From Enterobacter sp. EA-1 (lineage in GTDB: Bacteria; Pseudomonadota; Gammaproteobacteria; Enterobacterales; Enterobacteriaceae): a stretch of 64,000 bases of DNA. Positions 1-12,139 of the stretch are shown here, piece by piece. Position 1 is the first letter of the stretch. Each line of letters begins with the position of its first letter. A program made the position numbers and the translations under genes. The stretch covers positions 4,340,001 through 4,404,000 of the forward strand of contig CP025776.1 in assembly GCA_002886105.1 (NCBI GenBank). The letters run 5' to 3'. The notes under the pieces were generated by a model. That model had not been told where the DNA came from, did no database searches, and was given only the letters and a program-made list of their open reading frames with translations.

Positions 1-1665
1 CACCATTTGGGTGTTGAAACGACGGAAGTGATCGGCACGCTCGCGGGCTTCATACGAACCAAGGCCTAATCCTTCCAGCGCGATACGCCCCACCTTGAGC
101 GCCGCCTCAAAGGTCTCACGCTCCGGTTTATCAACCCCGGCCCCGGCGCAGGCGAATATAGTGATCAACATCGCGCGCACGGGCAATCACCTGCAGGTCA
201 GGGAAGTGCTCTTTCGCCAGTTCTGTCAGCAACAGGCTAGCCTGCGGATCGTCAATCGCATTGATCAAGACTTCCGCCCGCCCTGCTCCGGCAGACTCCA
301 ACAGATCCACCCGCGTGGCGTCACCGTAAAAGACCTTCATGCCGAACTTGCGCAGCGTTTCGATATGATCCGGATCGTGATCGAGCACCACCATCTTCAC
401 GCCGCTGGAGAGCAACAGACGCCCGGCGATCTGACCAAAACGCCCAAAACCGGCAATAATCACCCGCGCTTCTTCTTCATCAATTTCGTCGGCTTCGCGC
501 TCCTGCTGCGAGCCCGATGTTTCCAGACGGGTTAACAGCACCAACAGCAGTGGCGTTGCTGCCATAGAGAGCGCGACGGTAAGCGTTAACGCTTTTGCCC
601 ACTCGCTATCCAGCACCTGCGCCGTTTGTGCCGCGCCAAACACCACAAAGGCGAATTCCGCTCCCCTGCCCCAACAATGCCGCGAACCATAGGCGCTGCT
701 TACTGGCACTTTCAGCGGGCGGGCAATCAGCCACAGCACCGCACTTTTAATGACCGTGAAGCCCACCAGCAGCAACAAAAATCCGCAAGGGGTGTGTGAC
801 CAGTGTGCCAAAGTCGATAGACATACCGACGCCGATAAAGAACAACCCGAGCAGCAAACCTTTGAACGGTTCAATATCGCTTTCCAGCGCATGCCGGTAT
901 TCGGAGCTGGCAAGCAATACGCCAGCCAGAAACGCCCCCATCGCCATCGACAAGCCCGCTTCTTCCAGCAATAAACCAAAGCCGAAGACCAGAAAGAGCG
1001 CTACAGCGCAGAACACTTCCCTCAACCCAGAGCGCGCGACAAAGCGCAATGCCGGACGGGCAACATAGCGCCCCAGCAAAACAACCAGCACCAGCGCGCC
1101 AACCACTTTCAGTGCCGAAAGCGTGAATGCCCCCAGCGTGGTGGAGGCGCCGCTCGCCGCCAGGGATCATCGCCACCAGCGGAATGGCGGCGATATCCAC
1201 TGGAAGAGCAACACCGAAAAAGCGCTGCGTCCCATTTGCGACACTGTCAGGTTACGTTCATTCATCGCCTGCATCGCAATAGCGGTTGAGGAGAGTGCCA
1301 GCGTCAGACCAATCAACAACGCCACTGGCCGGGCAGACCTAACAGCGCGCAAAACAGACCCAGCAGGATCCCCACAACTGGCCATTTGCAACGCGCCACC
1401 GCCAAACACCGAGGCTCTCAGCTTCCATAACCGCTGCGGATCCAACTCCGGTGCCGATCACAAACAGCATCAGCACAACGCCGATTTCGGCGAAATGCAG
1501 GATAGATTCCGCGTCGGTGACCGGGCGTAATCCCCACGGACCAATCACGCCGCCGGCAATCAGGTAACCGAGCACAGAACCCAGTCCCAGCCTGACGGCA
1601 ATAGGCACGATCAGTGCCGCCGAACCAAGGTAGATCAGCGCCTGAATTAAGGAATGACTATCCAT
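1..1665 (-). CDS. kefC: Glutathione-regulated potassium/proton antiporter KefC (3' end cut by window; frameshifted)
   Basis: Inner-membrane K+/H+ antiporter of the CPA2 family that protects against electrophiles when gated by glutathione adducts. The N-terminus ([14 protein letters not shown]) is followed by many membrane segments. A cytosolic RCK/TrkA-N domain follows, with the Rossmann motif [13 protein letters not shown] and then [20 protein letters not shown]. The final visible residues ([24 protein letters not shown]) match KefC, so roughly the last 60 residues lie outside the window. The start codon overlaps the end of kefF, the usual kefF-kefC coupling. Reading-frame breaks occur near 155 (a Dcm context), 668, 1150 and 1340-1390, so it appears as four fragments. 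Sure of identity; the breaks look like sequencing errors. Confidence 0.93.
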
Positions 1666-2186
1666 GTTGCGCCTCCTGCCACTCCAGCAAACGTTGTTTA
1701 TAATGACGCGCCTGCGCCTGCAAGGTTTCATCATCGCAGACAAGGTGTAATGCACCGCGCAGGGCGGCAGCCAGTTCAACCCACAATAAAGCGCAGTGGC
1801 CTGCAACGGTTGGCACAGCACGTCAAACCCCGGGTGAGAACCAATATTGAAATGGTTTTCCCCTCCGCCGGTGGTAACCGCCCACATCACACTCTTACCG
1901 TGTAACGCCGTGCCGCCGTGGCCATAAGCCCAGCCGTGCGACAACACTTTATCGATCCACAATTTGAGCAGCGGCGTGATGCCGTACCATTGCATTGGGT
2001 GTTGCCAGATAATCAGTTCGGCGCGGGAAACGGCCTCCTGCTCGGCGGCTATATCGATATTAAAATCGGGATAGAGCTCATAGAGGAACGCACTTCGACA
2101 TTTTCCAGCGTCCGTGCCAGTTCAATCATCCGCTTATTCGCATGGGAGTGCTGCGGATAGGGATGTGCATAAATAATCAGAATCAT
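1658..2186 (-). CDS. kefF: KefC ancillary quinone oxidoreductase KefF (frameshifted)
   Basis: Flavodoxin-fold NAD(P)H:quinone reductase that binds KefC and is needed for full efflux activity. It begins [11 protein letters not shown] at 2186. The segment [29 protein letters not shown], the family hallmark with the FMN and quinone pocket, is clear around 1930-2000, followed by [13 protein letters not shown]. The length (529 nt) fits the 176-residue family. Its stop codon lies inside the kefC start region, an 8-base overlap, so the two are co-translated. The N-terminal third and the C-terminus are out of frame with the centre because of small indels. Identity is certain from sequence and neighbourhood. 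Confidence 0.93.
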
Positions 2187-2318
2187 CGATTAGCCTGTTT
2201 TCACTGCCTTATTTTTCTTTGAGTGTAGACAGTTAATCGTCCGGCTAAAAGCGACAATCTGTGCGGGAATAAGGGGAAAGGCGTGCGATGGCAACCGCCA
2301 CCGCACCACACTCGCGGA

Positions 2319-2552
2319 TCAATTATCCAGCTCGCTCATGTTTTTCACCTGATCGCGGTTAATCTGCTCGGTTTTACCGGTTTCGGCGTTTTTATAGGAA
2401 ACCAGCCCGGTATCGTCATCCACTTTCGGTTTCCCGTCAGTGACGATGGTGCGACCGTCGGTCGTACGTACGGCCTGATTCGAGGAACACCCGGCAACGG
2501 TAAACAGTGCGGCGGCAGTAAAGACTGAAGTCATAAGAAGTTTAGTTCGCAT
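2319..2552 (-). CDS. Small YgdI/YgdR-family lipoprotein (DUF903)
   Basis: An intact 77-residue protein. It has a lipoprotein signal peptide: a short basic start (MRTKLL), a hydrophobic stretch, and the lipobox LFTVAGC with the lipidated Cys at about residue 22. The mature part (SSNQAVRTTDGRTIVTDG, then DDDTGLVSYKNAETGKTEQINRDQV) is the DUF903 beta-rich fold of YgdI and YgdR. Function is unknown; such lipoproteins are small envelope proteins. It sits alone between kefF and carB, where E. coli K-12 carries yaaU, the fix and cai genes and caiF. Identity as a family member is secure, the exact orthology is not. Confidence 0.88.
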   Translation of the reverse strand: MRTKLLMTSVFTAAALFTVAGCSSNQAVRTTDGRTIVTDGKPKVDDDTGLVSYKNAETGKTEQINRDQVKNMSELDN

Positions 2553-2683
2553 GGTTATCTCCCTGCTTTTCAGTGGATTTCATTCATCTGTTAACCCATT
2601 TTAGGTTAACTCACTGAGCAACGGGGAAAATGCAGAACACTCTGAAGGGAATGGCAGGAGTAAGGTATCACAGGCACCGGCCA

Positions 2684-5600
2684 TCAGGCCTGTGAATCAG
2701 GATCGTAAATCCGGCCCGGGAAGCGGGCCGGAGGTCGATACTTACCGATCAGCGCGTGCATTTCCTGCACCGAAATCACTTTCTCAGTCGCATCTGCGTT
2801 CAGCGCCATGGTCGTCGCGAAGCCACCGTTCAGTGTGGTGTCATAATGCACTTTGTACTGCAGTGCGCTGCGGCGAATCAGTTTGGAGTCTTCAATCGCC
2901 CCGGCGACCCGCCGTGGTGTTGATGATGTAGGTGTATTCGCCATTCTTGATACGATCCTGAATGTGCGGACGCCCTTCATGCACTTTGTTCACCAGACGC
3001 GGATTAATGCCCGCTTCGCCCAGCACAATCGCCGTCCCGTGAGTCGCATCCAGCTCGAAGCCCTGTTTCCAGCAGTTTCGCCGCCAGATCCACCACGCGC
3101 TCTTTGTCACCTTCACGCACAGAGAGCAGCGCACGACCGTGTTTCTTCATCGTGGAATTGCTGCCGAGCTGCGCTTTGGCAAAAGCCTCCGCGAACGTAC
3201 GCCCCACGCCCATCACTTCACCGGTCGAGCGCATTTCTGGCCCTAACAGCGGGTCGACGCCCGGGAATTTATTAAACGGCAGCACCACTTCTTTCACCGA
3301 GTAGTACGGCGGGATGATCTCTTTGGTGTGGCCCTGCTGCACCAGCGTTTTACCGGTCATCACGCGCGCCGCAACTTTTGCCAGCGGCAGGCCAGTCGCC
3401 TTGGGAAACAAACGGTACGGTACGCGCAGCGCGCGGGTTCACTTCAATCAGGTAGACTTCGTTATCTTTCACTGCAAACTGCACGTTCATCAGACCGCGC
3501 ACCTGCAATTCGAACGCGAGTTTCTGCACCTGCTGACGCATCACATCCTGAATTTCCGGCTCAGCGTATAAGCTGGCAGGGAACAGGCGGAGTCGCCGGA
3601 GTGCACGCCAGCCTGCTCGATATGCTCCATGATGCCGCCAATCAGCACATTTTCGCCATCGCACACGGCATCGACGTCGACTTCCACTGCATCGTCGAGG
3701 AATTTATCCAGCAGCACCGGCGCATCGTTGGAGACGCTGACTGCCGTCATAAAGTAGCGGCGCAGGTCAATTTCGTCGTAGACGATTTCCATCGCGCGGC
3801 CGCCCAGCACATAAGAAGGACGCACCACCAGCGGATAGGTAATCTCTTTCGCTTTCTCAACCGCCTGCTCCAGCGCCGTGACCGTGGCGTTAGCGGGCTG
3901 TTTCAGCTTCAGGCGTTCAACCGCATGCTGGAAACGCTCACGGTCTTCCGCACGGTCAATGGCATCCGGGCTGGTGCCAATCACCGGCACGCCAGCAGCT
4001 TCCAGCGCACGCGCCAGTTTCAGTGGCGTCTGACCACCGTACTGCACAATCACGCCTTTTCGGTTTCTCGATGCGCACGATTTCCAGCACATCTTCGAAG
4101 GTAACCGGTTCAAAGTAGAGGCGATCTGAGGTGTCATAGTCGGTCGACACGGTTTCCGGGTTACAGTTGACCATAATGGTCTCGTAACCATCTTCGCGCA
4201 GCGCCAGCGAGGCGTGTACGCAGCAATAGTCGAACTCAATACCCTGACCGATACGGTTTGGACCACCGCCCAGCACCATGATTTTTTCACGATCCTGATT
4301 CGGGTTGGCTTCGCACTCTTCTTCATAGGTGGAATACATGTACGCAGTGTCGGTGGCGAATTCGGCAGCACAGGTATCCACGCGTTTGTAAACCGGGTGC
4401 AGGTCGAACTGATCGCGCAGCTTGCGGATTTCCGCCTCGCGCACGCCAGCCAGTTTCGCCAGACGCGCATCGGCAAAGCCTTTGCGTTTCAACTGGCGCA
4501 GGAAGTCCGCATCAAGGCCGTTGATGCCGACATTCGCAACCTGCTCTTCCAGACGCACCAGCTCTTCAATTTGCACCAGGAACCAGCGGTCGATATTGGT
4601 CAGGTTGAACACGCCGTCCACGGAGAGGCCGGCGCGGAATGCGTCTGCGATGTACCAAATACGCTCTGCACCAGCGTCTTTCAGCTCGCGGCGAATTTTG
4701 GTCAGCGCTTCCGGATCGTCGAGGCTCACTTTCGGGTCGAAGCCCGTCGCGCCCACTTCCAGACCGCGCAACGCTTTCTGCATCGATTCCTGCTGCGTGC
4801 GGCCAATGGCCATCACTTCACCCACCGACTTCATCTGCGTGGTCAGACGGTCATTAGCGCCAACAAACTTCTCGAAGTTGAAGCGCGGGATCTTGGTCAC
4901 GACGTAGTCGATAGAAGGTTCGAACGATGCCGGGGTACGGCCGCCGGTGATGTCGTTCATCAGCTCGTCCAGCGTGTAGCCCACTGCCAGTTTCGCCGCG
5001 ACTTTGGCAATCGGGAAGCCGGTGGCTTTTTGACGCCAGCGCTGAAGAGCGGGACACGCGCGGGTTCATCTCAATCACAATCAGACGGCCGTTTTTCGGG
5101 TTCACCGCGAACTGTACGTTGGAACCGCCTGTCTCTACGCCGATTTCACGCAGTACCGCCATCGAGGCGTTACGCATGATTTGGTACTCTTTATCGGTGA
5201 GCGTTTGTGCTGGCGCAACGGTGATGGAGTCACCGGTATGGATCCCCATGGCGTCGAAGTTTTCAATCGAGCAGACGATGATGCAGTTGTCGTTCTTATC
5301 ACGCACCACTTCCATCTCATACTCTTTCCAGCCGATCAGCGACTCGTCAATCAGCAGCTCATTGGTCGGGGGAGAGATCCAGACCGCGGGCGCAAATTTC
5401 TTCAAATTCTTCGCGGTTATACGCGATACCGCCGCCAGTGCCGCCCATGGTAAAGGAAGGACGGATAATGCACGGATAGCCAACATCTGCCGCCACCGCC
5501 AGCGCTTCATCCATGGTGTGCGCAATGCCGGAGCGGGCAGTATCGAGACCGATTTTCTTCATCGCAATATCAAAGCGACGGCGATCTTCTGCTTTATCAA

Positions 5601-5968
5601 TTGCATCCGCGGTCGCGCCAATCATGGTCACGCCAAACTCTTCCAGTACGCCCGGCGCTCCAGCTCTAACGCGCAGTTCAGCGCAGTCTGGCCGCCCATG
5701 GTCGGCAGTACGGCGTCCGGACGCTCTTTTTCAATGATTTTGCGCACCACTTCCCAGTGGATAGGCTCAATATAGGTGGCGTCCGCCATCTCCGGGTCCG
5801 TCATAATGGTCGCCGGGTTGGAGTTCACCAGATAACGCGGTAGCCCTCTTCACGCAGGGCTTTACAGGCCTGTGCGCCTGAGTAGTCGAACTCACACGCC
5901 CTCGGCCGATAACAATCGGACCTGCGCCAAGGATCAGGATGCTTTTTTATGTCTGTACGTTTTGGCAT
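2684..5968 (-). CDS. carB: Carbamoyl-phosphate synthase large subunit CarB (many frameshifts)
   Basis: Large subunit that uses two ATP, bicarbonate and glutamine-derived ammonia to make carbamoyl phosphate for arginine and pyrimidines. The start MPKRTDIKK and both ATP-grasp halves are recognisable: [20 protein letters not shown] near 5800 and [21 protein letters not shown] near 4150. The C-terminal allosteric MGS-like domain has [15 protein letters not shown] near 3040. At least ten frame breaks were checked. Those at 5828, 5655 and 3575 are damaged CCTGG or CCAGG sites; 5949, 5370, 5035, 4060, 3420, 3070 and 2905 are mostly homopolymer length changes. Total length fits the 1073-residue family. 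The extra C-terminal tail past MHALIGK is probably an artefact. It follows carA by 17 bases as one operon. Confidence 0.95.
2711..2731. terminator. GC-rich hairpin at the 3' end of carB
   Basis: A perfect inverted repeat, ccggcccg/cgggccgg with a 5-base loop. It lies inside the last codons of carB as read here. A hairpin of this kind is expected after the stop, which hints that the true carB stop is upstream (near 2745) and that a lost base produced read-through. No T-run follows, so its role as an intrinsic terminator is uncertain. Confidence 0.45.
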
Positions 5969-5985
5969 GGCTCTTGTTCTCCTGA

Positions 5986-7131
5986 TTATTTGGCGGTGTT
6001 GCGGTATTGCTCAATTAACTCGATAAAATGGTCGAACAGCGGCGCGGCATCGTGCGGCCCCGGGCTTCAGGATGCCCCTGGAAACTGAATGCCGGTTTGT
6101 CGGTGCGATGAATCCTGCAGCGTGCCATCGAACAGCGACTTATGCGTGACGCGCAGGTTAGCAGGCATGGAGGCTTCATCGACGGCAAAACCGTGGTTCT
6201 GCGCGGTAATCATCACCGTGTTGTTATCAATATCTTTTACCGGGTGGTTACCGCCGTGGTGACCAAATTTCATTTTCACGGTTTTCGCACCGCTCGCCAG
6301 CGCCAGCAACTGATGGCCGAGACAGATGCCGAACACCGGAATCTCCGTTTCAAGGAACGTTTTAATCGCGTCGATAGCGTAGTCACACGGTGCCGGGTCG
6401 CCGAGGACCGTTAGACAGGAAAACACCATCCGGATTGAGTTTCCAGGACATCTGCGGCAGGTGTTTTCGCCGGTACCACCGTCAGGCGGCAGCCTCTGTC
6501 CACCAGCATGCGCAGAATGTTGCGTTTCGCGCCGTAGTCGTAAGCCACAACATGGAACGGCAGCTCATCTTCTTTCTTCGCTGGTGGCAGGTCGTCTGCC
6601 AGTGTCCAGCTGCCCTGTGTCCAGCTGTAGGTTTCTGCGGTGGTCACTTCTTTCGCCAGATCCATACCATTCCAGGCCCGGGAAGGCTTTCGCTTTCTCC
6701 AGCGCCACAGCGGCATCGACATTGTCGCCTGCGATAATGCAGCCGTTTTGCGCACCTTTTCGCGCAGCAAACGGGTCAGCTTACGGGTATCGATATCGGC
6801 AATCGCCACAATGTTATGGCGCTTCAGGTAAGAAGAGAGGTCTTCCGTATTGCGGAAGTTACTGGCAATCAGCGGCAGGTCACGAATGACGAGGCCTTGC
6901 GCATGTACCTGAGAGGATTCTTCGTCAGCGGAATTGGTGCCGACATTGCCGATATGGGGATAAGTAAGAGTGACGATTTGGCGGGAATAGGAAGGATCAG
7001 TGAGGATTTCTTGATAACCGGTCATTGGAAGTATTGAAAACGACTTCCCCAACCGCCGTGCCCGTTGCCCCTATGGCCCGACCGTGAAACTGGGTTCCGT
7101 CTTCCAGAACCAATAGCGCTGACTTAATCAA
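5986..7131 (-). CDS. carA: Carbamoyl-phosphate synthase small (glutaminase) subunit CarA (frameshifted)
   Basis: Class I glutamine amidotransferase that feeds ammonia to CarB. I chose the TTG start at 7131 ([15 protein letters not shown]), preceded by GGAGGA spaced 6-7 bases, as in E. coli. The nucleophile motif [15 protein letters not shown] is near 6310 and the catalytic His-Glu motif GHPEA is readable near 6070 in a shifted frame. The total (1146 nt) matches the 382-residue family almost exactly, although the N-terminus, the stretch near 6680-6760, the region near 6430 and the C-terminus are in different frames. Expressed from the arginine- and pyrimidine-controlled promoters just upstream. 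Confidence 0.95.
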
Positions 7132-7144
7132 AACATCCTCCAGA

Positions 7145-7178
7145 GAATATTCACTCACTTTATTTGCATATTAATTCA
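7145..7178 (-). promoter_or_regulatory. ARG boxes at the carAB P2 promoter
   Basis: Two imperfect palindromes on the minus strand, TGAATTAATATGCA (7165-7178) and AGTGAGTGAATATTC (7145-7159), just before the carA ribosome site. They closely match the tandem ArgR operators that overlap carP2 in E. coli. The rest of the 454-base gap up to dapB should hold the upstream pyrimidine-regulated promoter and its IHF, PepA and PurR sites; I could not place these by eye. It also holds the dapB terminator. Confidence 0.72.
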
Positions 7179-7510
7179 AATGCAGATGATGAATCAATGC
7201 AAATTTGCTGGCCGTGGATTTTTTGGCAAACGGCGGCATTCTGGAGAGATGTCGGCCAAAAGTCAACTTATCTCGCCTATTTTTCTTGTTGTTTTACGCC
7301 ATTGCCCTTTCCTGCTGGGTTTAACAGATAAAAAGATCAAACAAATCTTCCGGAAAACGCTTGCGCGGTTAGAAAATTGCTTACGGGTTGCACCATAAGA
7401 TAAAAAGTGGACCAGATGGTCAAAATTTACAATTTTGGAAACAGAAAACAGGAGGAAGAGTGATAATTTTAGATGATTCTGGATAAAATCACCTTGAAAG
7501 AGAGAAAATA

Positions 7511-7535
7511 AAAGGGCAATAAAATATTGCCCTTT
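7511..7535 (-). terminator. Rho-independent terminator after dapB
   Basis: Inverted repeat aaagggcaata/tattgcccttt (11-bp stem, 3-base loop) lying 51 bases past the dapB stop. On the minus strand it is followed by TTATTTTC. It separates dapB from the carAB promoters. Confidence 0.85.
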
Positions 7536-7542
7536 GCAATCA

Positions 7543-8409
<867 letters not shown>

Positions 8410-8572
8410 AGTTGTACTCTTTTGTTAAAAAAATGCGTGAGAATCGTTTCCAGATTAACCAGCCCGCGACGGAGCCACCAGCCGAAAACGCCGATAATTA
8501 GAAATTAATGATATACAGCCAGAAATATCAGTAAAAGGCATGATACGACGAAGCAGACTCAGACGTTATGGC

Positions 8573-9200
8573 TTATTGCACCGTGTAGCTGACGATAAGC
8601 TGACCTTTTTCATTTTGACGCTACCGATCACCACCGAACCCAGTTCAGCCAGCGAAGAGACATGCGTACCGCCGCAACCATAGGCCGGGAGATCGCCAAA
8701 GCGCACCTTGCGACGCCCATCCTCAAAGGCAATATGACGGGGCAATGCCGCAGACTGCCAACCCGCAATGAGTGCATCCAGCATCGGGATCTCCGGTTCG
8801 CGGGCATTCTCCCCGGCAGCGAAGGTGATGCGCCCTTCCCCGGCCAGTGGTGCGCTTTTACCGGCCGCCAGCCATACTGCTCTCCGGCATAACCAATCAC
8901 ATGCCCGGCGGAATGCAGACGCGCATGCAATGCACGACACACAGCATCGACTTGTAGTCTGACCTCATTTGCCGACAAAGGCTGCGCCAGAATATGCACA
9001 ACATCGTCGCCGTGTTGCAAAACAGACTCAACCGGGATCCCGGCGATCCATCCCTTATCGGCGGGCTGACCGCCACCCTGCGGATGAAAAACCGTTTTAT
9101 CGAGCACAATCGCATAGCGCCCATCGGCCTGTTGATCGCAGCGTAGCACCAGTGCAGTGCACTCCAGCATATCGCTGGCGTAATAAAGACGTTCAGTCAT
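8573..9200 (-). CDS. Alanyl-tRNA editing protein, AlaX family (frameshifted)
   Basis: A stand-alone relative of the AlaRS editing domain, expected to hydrolyse Ser- or Gly-mischarged tRNA(Ala). Seen: MTERLYYASDMLECTALV, then VFHPQGGGQPADKG. The zinc/catalytic motif HSAGH (HxxxH) follows near 8905, and CGGTH (CxxxH) near 8670, the full set of AlaX metal ligands. There is one break near 8880 and a missing A in the A-run near 8608; the corrected C-terminus is KKGQLIVSYTVQ, ending at 8573. It is absent from this position in E. coli K-12. It is transcribed away from the neighbouring LysR gene across 96 bases. Family assignment is firm; substrate is inferred. Confidence 0.88.
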
Positions 9201-9296
9201 GGGGGTGTCCTCCTCTAAAGAGGCAGAGTATATTCAATTCATCGATAGCGATAATTGCATCGCCATTCAATGCACCTTTGCCTCGGGTACGCACAA

Positions 9297-10191
9297 ATGA
9301 ATCTGAATCTGAGTCTGCTTCCGGATCTTGCGACGTTTGTCTGCATCGTTGATCAGGGCAGTTTTTCCGCGGCAGCTCGCCTGTCTGGCGCGACACCCTC
9401 GGCAATCAGCCGTAGCGTTACGCGACTGGAACGTGAGTTAGGCAATAAGCTGTTGCACCGCACCACCCGCAAACTGGCGCTCAGCGCCACAGGAAAAAAT
9501 GGTGTATGACCATGCCGTGGAGATGCTGGATGCCGCACGCCGGTGCCATAGATTCAGGCAGCAGTATGCAGAGCATCGCGCAGGGTAAGTTGACCGTCAG
9601 CGTTCCCAAAGCCATTGGCCGTTTTGTTATTCACCCGTTGATGCCTGAATTTCTTCCAGCGCTACCCGCAAGTGGATATCTGTTTGCGGCTTGAGGACCG
9701 CTATATGGATCTGATCGATGACGGTGTCGATCTGGCGCTGCGCATAACCCATTCCCCCTCCCCCCGGACTCTATGGCAGAACGCTGATGCCGGTGACGCA
9801 CATTATCTGCGCGACACCGGAATACTTGCGCCAGCATGGTACGCCAACTCACCCGCAGGCATTGCGCGAACATAGCTGTATCAGCCTTGGCGAGACGCCG
9901 GCGGATTCACGCTGGAAATTCTGTCGCGGCGACAACGTGGAAACCATTCAGACCCGGGGACGTTATGCCGCGAATCACACCGGCGTGCGACTGGATGCCG
10001 TTAAGCAGCATCTTGGTATTGGCAGCCTGCCGCTGTTTACCACCCGCGAGTCACTCGATAGCGGCGAGATTGTGCAACTCCTGCCGGAATGGGAATTCAT
10101 CAGCAGCTATACCGGAGAACTGTGGCTACTGTGGACGCGTAACAAACATATGCCCGCCCGCATGCGGGCAATGATCGATTACCTGGAGTGA
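9297..10191 (+). CDS. LysR-family transcriptional regulator (frameshifted)
   Basis: The N-terminal winged helix-turn-helix is typical of LysR regulators: [40 protein letters not shown], residues about 9-48. The effector domain follows in other frames ([32 protein letters not shown]). I chose the ATG at 9297 ([11 protein letters not shown]) over the upstream in-frame ATG at 9255 because it places the helix-turn-helix at the family position. Breaks lie near 9500, 9540, 9660 and 9770. It is divergent from alaX, so it may control alaX and itself. It ends only 12 bases before the convergent rihC stop. The effector is unknown. Confidence 0.87.
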
Positions 10192-10203
10192 AAAAATGGC
10201 TTC

Positions 10204-11111
10204 TTAGGGTGCCAGCGCCAGCACTTCCCCGCCACCCAGTGGCGAAAACCGTTTATGTCGATATCCAGCGCTACCCGTGCGTTTGGCGGTTGCTTAAGCT
10301 TGCCGTCGAGATCAACCACCGTGGTCCCTGCGGTATAACTCCCTGCCACAAAGCAGGATTTCAGCGTAAACAACTCAGGCCGAACCAGACAGGCAATCGC
10401 ACAGAGGTCATGCATCCGCAACCCGGTTGTCATGCTGCCGCTGCGGTAGTGGCTAAACAGCGCGTGCAGCATGTTACCCGTGCGGTTTAGTGTGGGCAGC
10501 GTCGCCAGAAACTCGGGGGTTAATGTCGCCCGGTTGGTGACGTCCAGCCCACACATCACAATATCCAGACCGCTATTAAACACGCGGGCGGCGGCTTCCG
10601 GATCGATAGCAATATTAAATTCAGCGTTCGGGGGTAAAATTGCCGCGCCCGGCGGAACCGCCCATCATCACCAGTCGGCGGATATTGAACTGGCACTCCG
10701 GGTAGTGCGACAACAACAGAGCAATGTTGGTCAGCGGGCCGATAGTGACCAGCGTTACCGGTTCCGGCGATGCCAGTAGCACGTCACGGATCGCCTGAAA
10801 CGCCGGTTTCGCCAGCGGCTGACGCTGGTGTTCCCACAAAGTCGTAGCCATCCATTCCGGACTCGCCGTGGACATCGGCTGCACTGTGAAGAGGCCGCAG
10901 TAAAGGTGTTGCAGCCCCCTGCGCCAGCGGAATGTCGGCCTGCCAGAAATTCAGTAGTTGCAACGCATTGCGGGTGGTTTTCTCCAGAGAAACGTTACCG
11001 GCAACGGTGGTGATTAACCTGAGATCGCACTGTGGCGCAAACAAGGCCGCGGCAAGGGCAACAGCATCATCAATACCGGGATCGGTGTCGAGGAATGATC
11101 GGCTGACGCAT
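10204..11111 (-). CDS. rihC: Ribonucleoside hydrolase RihC (frameshifted)
   Basis: Nucleoside hydrolase that splits purine and pyrimidine ribonucleosides to base and ribose for salvage. The calcium-binding N-terminal motif [21 protein letters not shown], with MRQPII before it once one base is removed at 11094, is diagnostic. It is followed by [20 protein letters not shown] and, near 10660, [14 protein letters not shown]. The catalytic-region MHDLCAIA is near 10420. The total of 908 nt agrees with 304 residues. Breaks lie near 11094, 10890, 10840, 10630, 10350 and 10230. It lies downstream of ispH, on the same strand, 74 bases away. Confidence 0.93.
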
Positions 11112-11185
11112 AACACCTCCACAAAATTATCGAAAAAAATGCCAGACTGAGTCTGGCATCTTCGCATAAGGCACGGGTAAAAACG

Positions 11186-12139
11186 TTATTCGACTTCGCG
11201 AACATCCACGCGCAGCTCTTTTGGCACTTCGAAAACAATATTCTCTTCACGCCCTTCCAGCGGAATAGCCTCGCCACCGCCCAGCTCCTGCAAGCGGGCA
11301 ATCACGTTCTGTACCAGAATGTCCGGTGCAGATGCCCCGGCGGTAACGCCAACGCAGGCGATCTCTTTCACCCAGTGCTTCCTGGAATATCTGACGCATC
11401 ATCTATCAGATAGGCTTTTTTTGCCCATGCGCTGCGCCAGTTCAGCAAGGCGGTTAGAGTTGGAGGAGTTTTTCGAGCCGACAACCAGCACCACTTCCGC
11501 CCGCTCAGCCAGCGCGCACGGCTTCCCTGACGGTTGGTGGTGGCATAGCAGATATCGTCTTTACGCGGGCCGACAATCTGCGGGAAACGCTCACGCAGCG
11601 CATCAATCACATCGGAGGTGTCATCGACTGAAAGCGTGGTCTGCGTCATAAACGACAGCTTACCCGCGTCTTTGATGTTCAGCGTTCCGACATCTTCCGG
11701 CGATTCCACCAGATACATGCCCCCTTCCGGGTTACTGTACTGGCCCATGGTGCCTTCCACTTCCGGATGACCCGCGTGGCCAATCAGAATCGCCTCTTCG
11801 CCGCGTCGGCTGGCGCGGGCAACTTCCATATGCACTTTGGTGACCAGTGGACAGGTTGCATCGAAGACGGTCAGATCGCGACTTTTGGCTTCATTACGCA
11901 CCGCCTCGGGAAACCCCGTGGGCGGAGAAAATGAGGATCGCGCCATCCGGCACTTCGCTGATCTGCTCAATAAAAATAGCGCCGCGCTCGCGCAGGCTAT
12001 CAACGACATAGCGGTTATGCACCACTTCATGGCGCACGTAAATCGGCGCGCCGTAGATGGCCAGCGCGTTTTCAACAATGCTGATAGCGCGGTCAACTCC
12101 GGCGCAAAAACCGCGCGGGTTAGCCAACAGGATCTGCAT
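11186..12139 (-). CDS. ispH: 4-hydroxy-3-methylbut-2-enyl diphosphate reductase IspH (frameshifted)
   Basis: Iron-sulfur enzyme of the last MEP-pathway step, forming IPP and DMAPP. All three cluster cysteines are seen: [11 protein letters not shown] (residue about 12), [11 protein letters not shown] (about 96) and CYATTNRQ (about 197). The start [10 protein letters not shown] follows the fkpB stop directly (TAAATG). The C-terminus is [13 protein letters not shown]. The length of 954 nt fits 316 residues. The break at 11902 sits where a CCCAGG would encode SQ of HGVSQAV but the sequence reads CCCGAGG; further breaks lie near 11530, 11420 and 11370. Confidence 0.95.

Noticed and set aside
4214-5179. 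321-residue plus-strand ORF opposite carB
   Set aside because: Antisense shadow over an unmistakable ATP-grasp region of CarB.
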